From NCBI RefSeq assembly GCF_002563965.1, contig NZ_PDJF01000001.1:62001-126000 (forward strand): a DNA stretch of 64,000 nt, read 5' to 3'. This DNA is from Corynebacterium renale. Lineage in GTDB: Bacteria > Actinomycetota > Actinomycetes > Mycobacteriales > Mycobacteriaceae. Of the stretch, positions 58,001-64,000 are shown piece after piece. The position numbers were made by a program, and so were the translations under genes. The notes under the pieces were generated by a model, which saw only the letters and a list, made by a program, of their open reading frames with translations, was not told where the DNA came from and made no database searches. Within the stretch, counting starts at the first letter, position 1. Each line of letters starts with the position of its first letter.

Positions 58001-59993
58001 CCGGCCCAATTCCTGGGATGTTCAGCAGGTCACGCTCGTTTTCTGGCATATCTTCTGCGATGGCTACCAGTGTTGCGTCGGTGAAGATCATGTACGTAGC
58101 CACGTCGAGTTCGCGGGCAACGCTCAGGCGCCATTGGCGCAAGGCTTCGAACACGGCCTCATCCATTCCGGAAGGACAGTCTTCGTGGCGGCCGAGAGTC
58201 TTTTCTGTGGCGGAGTGTAGTGGCCGGCCGCAGACGCGGCACCGGCTGGGTCGCTTGGACCGTGGTTTCACGTCGGTGATTTCTGGTTCGGGTAGTACTT
58301 TGTCCAGAAAACGAGTGCGCTCGCGGCTGGCACGCCCACCTTCTTGGCGAGCCCGTGACCAGGACAGGAAGAGGTGTTCGCGGGCACGTGTGATACCTAC
58401 GTAGAAGAGGCGGCGTTCTTCTTCGATCTGCTTATCGCCAGCCTTTATAGCGTGGCTAATCGGTAGGGTTTTTTCCACCAACCCCACGAGGAACACGGCG
58501 TCCCACTCCAAGCCCTTGGCGGCGTGCAGGCTGGCGAGGGTCACGCCTTCGACAGTCGGTGGTTGCCGTGATTCGGCGCGGCGTTGCATCTCACGGATGA
58601 AACCGTGCAGGTCCAAGTCTGGGACCGTGGCTGTGAGGTCTTCAGCGAGGTCTGCTACGGCGCCGAGCAGTTGCCAGCGTTCGCGGGCTTGCGCACCTTC
58701 GGGTTCACGCTCGGTTAAGCCTAGGGGCGCAAGTATTGCACGAACTTGCTGGGCGACTGTTCCTCCAGGAACAGTGCCGGCTTGGGCAGCGCGCACAATC
58801 TGGGTCATGGCCTGCTTGATCTCAGCGCGCTGGAAGAAGCCTTCCCCGCCGCGGACTTGGTACACGATCCCGGCATCGGAGAGTGCCTGCTCGAATTCCG
58901 CTGATTGCGCGTTGATTCGGTAGAGAACCGCAATTTCAGAGGCGGGCACTCCGGCGTCGAGAAGCGTGAGAATCTTGCCGGCTACTTCCCTGGCTTCTGT
59001 GGGTTCGTCGTCGTACCCGTGGTACTCAGGTTCTGGGCCATTGGGGCGCATACCGATAAGTTCTAGGCGTGTGCCTGCCAGGCGGCCACTGGCTTGGTCG
59101 ATGACCGTGTTTGCTAGTTCGGTAACCTGCGGGGTGGAGCGATAGTCTCGCTGGAGTTTGACCGTTGTTGCATGCGGGTAATCGCGGGAAAAGTTCAGCA
59201 AGAACTCGGGGCTCGCACCCGTGAAAGAATAAATGGTCTGGTTCGCGTCGCCGACCACGGTAAGGTCGTCGCGCTGCCCCAACCAGGCTTGCAGTAGACG
59301 ATGCTGCAAGGGAGTGACGTCCTGGTATTCGTCGACGACGAACGTGCGATATTGGTGCCGGAATTCCTCGGCGACGGCCGTGGAGTTCTCAATCGCGGCT
59401 GCTGTGTGCAACAACAGGTCGTCAAAGTCTAGGAGCATACCTTCCGGGCTGGTCTTTTGCTTTTCATACCGGCGGTACACCTCCGCTACCTTGGCTGGGC
59501 TTTCCGGTGGTGTGCGATCGTGCTTGTCTACCGCCTCCGCGTACTGGTCCGCAGAAATCAAGGACGCCTTCGCCCACTCAATTTCGCCCAAGAGGTCACG
59601 CACGTTTTCTGTAGTGGAACCGACCCCTACGCTGCGCGCAGCACGGCCGACCAAAGGGAATTTGTTGTCAATCAATTTCCATGGCAGGTCACCTGCTACT
59701 TGGGGCCAGAAGTAGCGCAACTGGCGGCGGGCAGCTGCGTGGAAAGTACGCGCCTGCACCCCGCCGATCCCCATTGCCTGAAGCCGGTCCCGCATTTCAC
59801 CCGCGGCCCGGGAAGTAAACGTCACCGCGAGCACCCGATTCTGCCCGACGAAGCCCTGCTGGATGAGGTGGGCGATGCGGTGCGTGATGGTGCGTGTTTT
59901 ACCGGTGCCGGCGCCGGCCAAAATACAGACGGGGCCGCGTGGTGCAGTAGCTGCTACCAACTGGTCTTGGTCAAGATCATTGATGTCAAACAC
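57942..59993 (-). CDS. uvrD2: ATP-dependent DNA helicase UvrD2
   Basis: A 683-residue superfamily 1 helicase. Seen: DQDQLVAA, Walker A GAGTGKT (~27-33), DEYQDVT (~218-224; motif II), QTIYSFTGA (~250), GLEWDAVFLVG (~492) and GITRARE (~537). The C-terminal part has a cysteine set (CRVCGRPL ... CPSG, ~593-620) then an HRDC domain (~610-680), which is the UvrD2 layout of mycobacteria. It unwinds DNA in repair. Start at GTG 59993. It lies with NudC, K+ channel and AdnB in the order of Rv3198c-Rv3201c. Confidence 0.93.
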   Translation of the reverse strand: MFDINDLDQDQLVAATAPRGPVCILAGAGTGKTRTITHRIAHLIQQGFVGQNRVLAVTFTSRAAGEMRDRLQAMGIGGVQARTFHAAARRQLRYFWPQVAGDLPWKLIDNKFPLVGRAARSVGVGSTTENVRDLLGEIEWAKASLISADQYAEAVDKHDRTPPESPAKVAEVYRRYEKQKTSPEGMLLDFDDLLLHTAAAIENSTAVAEEFRHQYRTFVVDEYQDVTPLQHRLLQAWLGQRDDLTVVGDANQTIYSFTGASPEFLLNFSRDYPHATTVKLQRDYRSTPQVTELANTVIDQASGRLAGTRLELIGMRPNGPEPEYHGYDDEPTEAREVAGKILTLLDAGVPASEIAVLYRINAQSAEFEQALSDAGIVYQVRGGEGFFQRAEIKQAMTQIVRAAQAGTVPGGTVAQQVRAILAPLGLTEREPEGAQARERWQLLGAVADLAEDLTATVPDLDLHGFIREMQRRAESRQPPTVEGVTLASLHAAKGLEWDAVFLVGLVEKTLPISHAIKAGDKQIEEERRLFYVGITRAREHLFLSWSRARQEGGRASRERTRFLDKVLPEPEITDVKPRSKRPSRCRVCGRPLHSATEKTLGRHEDCPSGMDEAVFEALRQWRLSVARELDVATYMIFTDATLVAIAEDMPENERDLLNIPGIGPAKLQEFGPQLLEFLAQYQH

Positions 59994-60077
59994 AGGCCTA
60001 TCCCCCTTTACTTAAAAACGAACTACACACACCCTACATCCCCACCCCGACACATCCGCCAACCTGTTCGAAAACCG

Positions 60078-60842
60078 CTAGCGGCGACGTGCCTGAGCAG
60101 CGGCTTCTGCGAGCATGGTGTGCGCGATAGAACCCGGGGCAGGGCCGGTTACCGTGTGCAGTTCGGATGCCTCCACCCAGATGGTTTCTAGGAGTTCGTC
60201 GTCGGTAGGCAAGGTGGGTTCCTCGTGCTCTGTTGTGGCGGTGAACCCGACCATGATGGACCCCGACTGTGGCCATGGTTGGGAACCCCAATAGCGAACC
60301 GAGTCAGAGTCTACGATGCGGCCAGTTTCTTCGCGCACTTCACGGACGAAGGCACCTTCGAGTGTCTCCCCCAAATCCACGTATCCAGCGATGAGCGAAA
60401 AATACCCTGGACGTGCCGAGTTCCTGCCGAGCAGAATCTTGTCGGTGCCACCCAGGCGTACGAGCCCAATGACCGCCGGGTTCAGCCGCGGGAACACCTC
60501 GGCACCCTCGGTATCCCGTGCGACGATGCCAGCGTCGTCGAAGTGTAGGGGCAACCCGGTTGTCGGGTGATACTTGTGATAGCCCTGGTTACGCAGTACT
60601 GCTGCAGCTCGAGTCACCAGGTTGGGGCCGGGAAAATCGCGGATCGTGCCCACGCGATGCCCCTGTTCCTGCGCCCACTGGTGCAGCGTGGAGCTGGGTA
60701 GGGCGATGGCGTGGACGTCGCCATGCAAGGGCACACTGCTTTGCGACGTCTCCTCCGGCACGATAACCAGCGCGGGTTCGGGCACGTCGGTGTCAGTAAC
60801 GATGACTTCCCCTGACGGCGAAAGAACTATGCAGACGCCCAC
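60078..60842 (-). CDS. nudC: NAD+ diphosphatase (NudC)
   Basis: A 254-residue Nudix hydrolase. Nudix box GYVDLGETLEGAFVREVREETG (~165-187) followed by the family signature SQPWPQSGSIMVGF (~196). It hydrolyses NAD(H) and can remove NAD caps from RNA. The zinc-ribbon cysteines found in E. coli NudC are not visible. Start GTG 60842 lies in a TAGTG overlap with the K+ channel stop, so it is translationally coupled; uvrD2 follows 84 bp later. Confidence 0.88.
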   Translation of the reverse strand: MGVCIVLSPSGEVIVTDTDVPEPALVIVPEETSQSSVPLHGDVHAIALPSSTLHQWAQEQGHRVGTIRDFPGPNLVTRAAAVLRNQGYHKYHPTTGLPLHFDDAGIVARDTEGAEVFPRLNPAVIGLVRLGGTDKILLGRNSARPGYFSLIAGYVDLGETLEGAFVREVREETGRIVDSDSVRYWGSQPWPQSGSIMVGFTATTEHEEPTLPTDDELLETIWVEASELHTVTGPAPGSIAHTMLAEAAAQARRR

Positions 60843-61918
60843 TACCGTTTCACGTCCTCACTGAACACGCGGCGCACGTACAAGAGGCGGTCGCCCGGTT
60901 CAGCGGTCTCTGCCTCTGGGGAGTCGATGCGGTAGAGCTCACCAGAACGGACCACACCGAGCACGATGTCTGCCAGGTTGCGGGGGTTTGCGCCGACTTC
61001 GTCTTCGGCAACGGGACGCTCCGCGATGGAGAAGCCTTCGTCCGGTGAAAGCAGGTCCTCCATCATCTCCACCACGGAAGGGGTCACGGTGGCAAGGCCT
61101 AGCATGCGACCGGCGGTTTCGGAGGAAATCACCACGGAGTCCGCACCCGATTGTTCGAGAAGGTGTTGGTTTTCCGCCTCGCGGGCGCTGGCCACAATCA
61201 TCACGCTCGGGGCCAGTTCACGCACTGAGAGAGTAATAAGCACCGCCGTGTCATCCTGGTTGGGGGCAACCACCACGGAACGGGCTCGCGTCACACCAGC
61301 GACTTTGAGGACTTCTGCGCGGGTGGCGTTGCCGCGCACAGTCACGAGCCCATTATTTTCCGCCCGGGTAAGCGCGGCCTCATCTTTGTCGATGACGACA
61401 ATCTGCTCGGGCGTGACGCCGTCGGCAAGCAATGCAGCGACCGCGGACCGGCCTTTCGTACCGTAGCCGACGACGATGGTGTGTTGACGCACCCGTGACC
61501 TCCAACGTTGGATTCGGAATGATTGACGGGACTCTTCAGTAAGTACCGAGAGTGTCGTAGCCACTGTAAGCACCAGGAACGCGATGCGCAGTGGCGTCAG
61601 AATGATGATGTTAACCAGCCGGGCCTCCGGAGTTACCGGGGTGATATCGCCGTAGCCGGTTGTGGATAGTGTGACCGAGGAATAGTAGAACGCATCGAGG
61701 AATGAAAGATGCTCGTTGTAGCCGTTGTCACCGTCTAACCACACCACCATGGTGGAGATAAACAGCAGGCCAATGGCGTAGAGCATGCGCCGAGCAATCA
61801 ACGACCACGGGCTGGCTGCAAGCGCATTAGGGATCGTGATGACATCCAACAGCGCGTGAACGGGCAGTTTAGATAGCTGCTCGTCGCGGTGGAAGCGCCC
61901 TCGGAATGAACCCTTCAT
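60842..61918 (-). CDS. Potassium channel with RCK (TrkA-N) domain
   Basis: A 358-residue channel: two membrane helices (about residues 30-55 and 100-122) flanking the selectivity filter TTGYGD (~88-93), then a NAD-binding RCK/TrkA-N domain (~138-270) with VVGYGTKGRSAVAALL. It is a gated K+ channel of the Rv3200c type. Coupled to nudC at its stop (TAGTG). Physiological role is not known; ligands may bind the RCK domain. Confidence 0.9.
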   Translation of the reverse strand: MKGSFRGRFHRDEQLSKLPVHALLDVITIPNALAASPWSLIARRMLYAIGLLFISTMVVWLDGDNGYNEHLSFLDAFYYSSVTLSTTGYGDITPVTPEARLVNIIILTPLRIAFLVLTVATTLSVLTEESRQSFRIQRWRSRVRQHTIVVGYGTKGRSAVAALLADGVTPEQIVVIDKDEAALTRAENNGLVTVRGNATRAEVLKVAGVTRARSVVVAPNQDDTAVLITLSVRELAPSVMIVASAREAENQHLLEQSGADSVVISSETAGRMLGLATVTPSVVEMMEDLLSPDEGFSIAERPVAEDEVGANPRNLADIVLGVVRSGELYRIDSPEAETAEPGDRLLYVRRVFSEDVKR

Positions 61919-61958
61919 TCGGCCCTACTTTCTTCCTGACACATAATCCCAACACACC

Positions 61959-64000
61959 CTAGTCCGCCTGGGTGGCCTGCGCTAATAATCTTTCCAGCTC
62001 GGCGCCATCGGGAAGATTCCGTGGCGTAAGCGTGGTTCCCCAACGCACATAATGGAAGCTAGCGCGCACCTGCGCATCACGCATCTTCTCCGTCATGGGC
62101 ATTTCTGGGGAGTTCTGCGAAACGTCCTCACGGCCCTCCTGGACTGGGATTGCGCCCCGCTTCTCCCACGTGGCGAGCAGTTTTTTAAACGCGTACGCGT
62201 ACACCGCCAGCTGGATTTCTGCAGCCGCCTTCTCCTGGGAGGTTGGTGGCTGGCCAGTTTTCCAGTCCACGATGTCCCACACATTGTCATCTTCGTCATA
62301 GAAGACAGCGTCCATGCGTCCGCGGACGACCGCGGAGCCGATACGAACCTCGAAGGGGAGCTCCCGGAAAGGTGGGGTGCGCTGGGCCCAAGATGATTCT
62401 AAGAATTGTTCTTTGAGCTTTTCGACGTCCCTCTCCCCTACCGTTTCTTCACCCATTCCGGGAAGTTGGTCTTCATCAAGGAGGCTTTGCTTTCCGTACA
62501 GGTTTTCCACCCAACTATGGAACGCGGTTCCGCGTTTGGCGTACGCGTTCGGCTTAAAGGGCACCGGGCGGCGGGCCCGGCGGGCGAACTGTTCGGGGTC
62601 TGCGCGCAAGGCAACCAAGTCACTTGCGGTGAGTTCTTCAGAGAGTTCGACTTCCAATTCTGGGGCTTGAAGCGCAGCGTATTCACTGATCAACGCTTCG
62701 ACGTCTGCTTCCCAAAGTTGGGAAAGTTCGTCTTCGGCAACTGGCGGCAAGGCGTCCATCGCGGCGTACACGGCGTCCGCCGCACGGCGCGTGTGGTCAT
62801 CGATGTCCAAGCGTGGGAACTGCGCTTCCTGTGCCTCTTGCTCAGGCTGTGCGTGGGAACCTGATTCTTCGTCTTCGGGTTCCGCGCCTGGTTCGTACCA
62901 GTGTGCCACCGCGTCGGGGTGATGCTTATCCACGTAGTTTTTAAGTAGGTCAAAGTTGCCGTATGGCGGGTACTCTCTGGTTCCGCCCCGGAAAGCCGAT
63001 CCCGTGACAAGGAGGTCTTTTCCGCTTCGGGTCAGGGCTACGTAGAAAAGTCGTGTCGCTTCCTCTGCGTTGGAAGCTTTGACGTCTTCGAGGTAGGCCT
63101 TGCATGCATTTTCTAAATCTGCACGCGTTTCTACACCGGAGGTATCCAGTAATGGTGCGGTTGTTCCGGCGTCACCGCGCAGGTCAGCGGGGATGAGTTT
63201 CACCTGGGTCAGGAACGTTTCGGTGGTGCCGGTCCAGGTTTGCTTGTCTGCGTGAACCACAGCTACGTGGTCCCATTCCAGGCCCTTGGACTTGTGGATG
63301 GTCAGGATCTGAACTTGGTCAGCACGGACTTCAACTGTCCCCATTGCTAGGCCGTCTTCGTGTTCCTCGGCGAGGGTGAAGTAGTCGAGCAGCCCACTTA
63401 AGCTTGAGTGCGCAATGGCGTCGTAGGTGGTGACCTCTTCGATCAGCCGGTCAAGATGAACGGTCCCTGCTGCCCCATCCGTGTGGGCTTGGCTGCGGGC
63501 GAGGACTTCGATGCGGATGTTGAAGATGTCGATGATATCGGCAAACAGGTCCGGCAAAGCTTTGGTTAGGCTGTGCCGGCGTAAGTGGCGCAAGCGCGCG
63601 GACAGGTGAGATAACCGCTTATAGCCCTCTTCGCTGAATCGCCCTGGTTCGCCGAGGTCGGCGATGGCGTCGGTAAGCCCAACAATCTGCTCGGGGTCAG
63701 CTTCGGTGGCTTCGGCGATTTCTTTCTCCAGAATGCTGAGGGCGTCGAGGGGCTGTTGCTCCGCCTCGTTCACGTCGTTGTCGCTGACTGATTCTGGAGT
63801 GTTCGCGCGGGCAGCCAGGTTGCGTGCGCGGCGGTGTAGCGCCTGGATATCGGCGATACCGAGTCCCACGAGGGGGCCGGCGAGTATGCGCAGTGCCGCG
63901 GCGTTGTCGAAGGGGCGGATGAGCATGGTCGCTAGCGCCACGGTGTCTGCGACTTCGGGCACCCGCAACAATCCGGAGACCCCCACGATTTCGTAGGGGA
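61959..64000 (-). CDS. adnB: AdnB-like helicase-nuclease, C-terminal part
   Basis: Partial gene: the frame stays open beyond the right edge (about 680 C-terminal residues visible). Seen: the helicase motifs QILTIHKSKGLEWDHVAVVHADK and RLFYVALTRSGKDLLVTGS; then, after an acidic linker, a RecB-type nuclease domain with AFHSWVEN, RGRMDAVF and VDWKTG (near 62265-62275), the catalytic Asp-Lys pair. Gene order places it as AdnB (Rv3201c type), partner of AdnA in mycobacterial double-strand-break resection. The exact start lies outside the window. Confidence 0.88.
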   Translation of the reverse strand, partial: PYEIVGVSGLLRVPEVADTVALATMLIRPFDNAAALRILAGPLVGLGIADIQALHRRARNLAARANTPESVSDNDVNEAEQQPLDALSILEKEIAEATEADPEQIVGLTDAIADLGEPGRFSEEGYKRLSHLSARLRHLRRHSLTKALPDLFADIIDIFNIRIEVLARSQAHTDGAAGTVHLDRLIEEVTTYDAIAHSSLSGLLDYFTLAEEHEDGLAMGTVEVRADQVQILTIHKSKGLEWDHVAVVHADKQTWTGTTETFLTQVKLIPADLRGDAGTTAPLLDTSGVETRADLENACKAYLEDVKASNAEEATRLFYVALTRSGKDLLVTGSAFRGGTREYPPYGNFDLLKNYVDKHHPDAVAHWYEPGAEPEDEESGSHAQPEQEAQEAQFPRLDIDDHTRRAADAVYAAMDALPPVAEDELSQLWEADVEALISEYAALQAPELEVELSEELTASDLVALRADPEQFARRARRPVPFKPNAYAKRGTAFHSWVENLYGKQSLLDEDQLPGMGEETVGERDVEKLKEQFLESSWAQRTPPFRELPFEVRIGSAVVRGRMDAVFYDEDDNVWDIVDWKTGQPPTSQEKAAAEIQLAVYAYAFKKLLATWEKRGAIPVQEGREDVSQNSPEMPMTEKMRDAQVRASFHYVRWGTTLTPRNLPDGAELERLLAQATQAD

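Noticed and set aside
60063..60076. LexA-like site before uvrD2 (CGAACAGGTTGGCG on the minus strand)
   Set aside because: Only one half matches the SOS consensus; the second half has two mismatches.

Overview
The window is chromosomal DNA of a Corynebacterium species. Several signs agree: FatBCDE-like iron uptake with DtxR-type boxes, a tmRNA tag ending SQRDYALAA, an rrn operon without spacer tRNAs, Corynebacterium-type families (DUF3027, DUF2771, DUF3239, PPA1309, UPF0182), and two blocks that follow the Mycobacterium tuberculosis gene order (csp/rpfA/XPB/aminotransferase, and UPF0182/ylbL/uvrD2/nudC/K+ channel/adnB). It does not look like C. glutamicum itself: the tmRNA tag has an extra Asn. 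I see no prophage, insertion sequence, CRISPR array or plasmid gene; this is compact core genome with some accessory loci.

Layout. 1-5.5 kb: purine permease (cut by the window edge), DUF3027, a lipoprotein glutaminyl cyclotransferase, DUF2771, a YczE-like membrane protein, a cold-shock protein and secreted RpfA behind a long leader with a CRP/GlxR-like site. 5.6-12 kb: XPB-type helicase pair, DUF3239, a PLP aminotransferase, DedA. 12.1-17.9 kb: one complete rrn operon on the minus strand (16S-23S-5S) with boxA elements and a large terminator. 17.9-22.4 kb: siderophore ABC importer with a DtxR-like box. 22.4-27.5 kb: GNAT acetyltransferase, a GH3 glycosidase, and an unusual fusion of a sugar:cation symporter with a cytidylate-kinase-like domain. 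27.5-34.6 kb: tmRNA, AbgT transporter, siderophore esterase, and smpB-ftsX-ftsE-prfB. 34.6-42.1 kb: tandem paralogous membrane proteins, IMPase-hisN, a secreted serine protease, MscS, and lldD behind a strong DtxR-like box. 42.1-48.6 kb: a sugar ABC importer and a large calcium-repeat surface protein. 48.6-64 kb: initiator tRNA, UPF0182, PPA1309, a lipoprotein, a Lon/PDZ protease, DUF2342, a YgjP-like metallopeptidase, a ThiF-like protein, UvrD2, NudC, a K+ channel and the start of AdnB.

How genes work together. tmRNA and SmpB (3.0 kb apart) form the trans-translation system. FtsE-FtsX drive cell-wall hydrolysis at division. The siderophore importer and the esterase would take up ferric siderophore and release its iron, with DtxR as the likely control. 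The GH3 enzyme and the symporter fusion face each other across two hairpins and look like a glycoside-use pair. UvrD2, AdnB and XPB are DNA repair motors.

The most unusual signal is a non-palindromic 11-mer, GCTTATCGACG (usually followed by NC). I found 18 exact copies by eye on both strands, seven of them between genes. Chance would give far less than one. It behaves like a genome-wide iterated element such as an uptake, Chi-like or chromosome-organisation site, and I do not recognise it.
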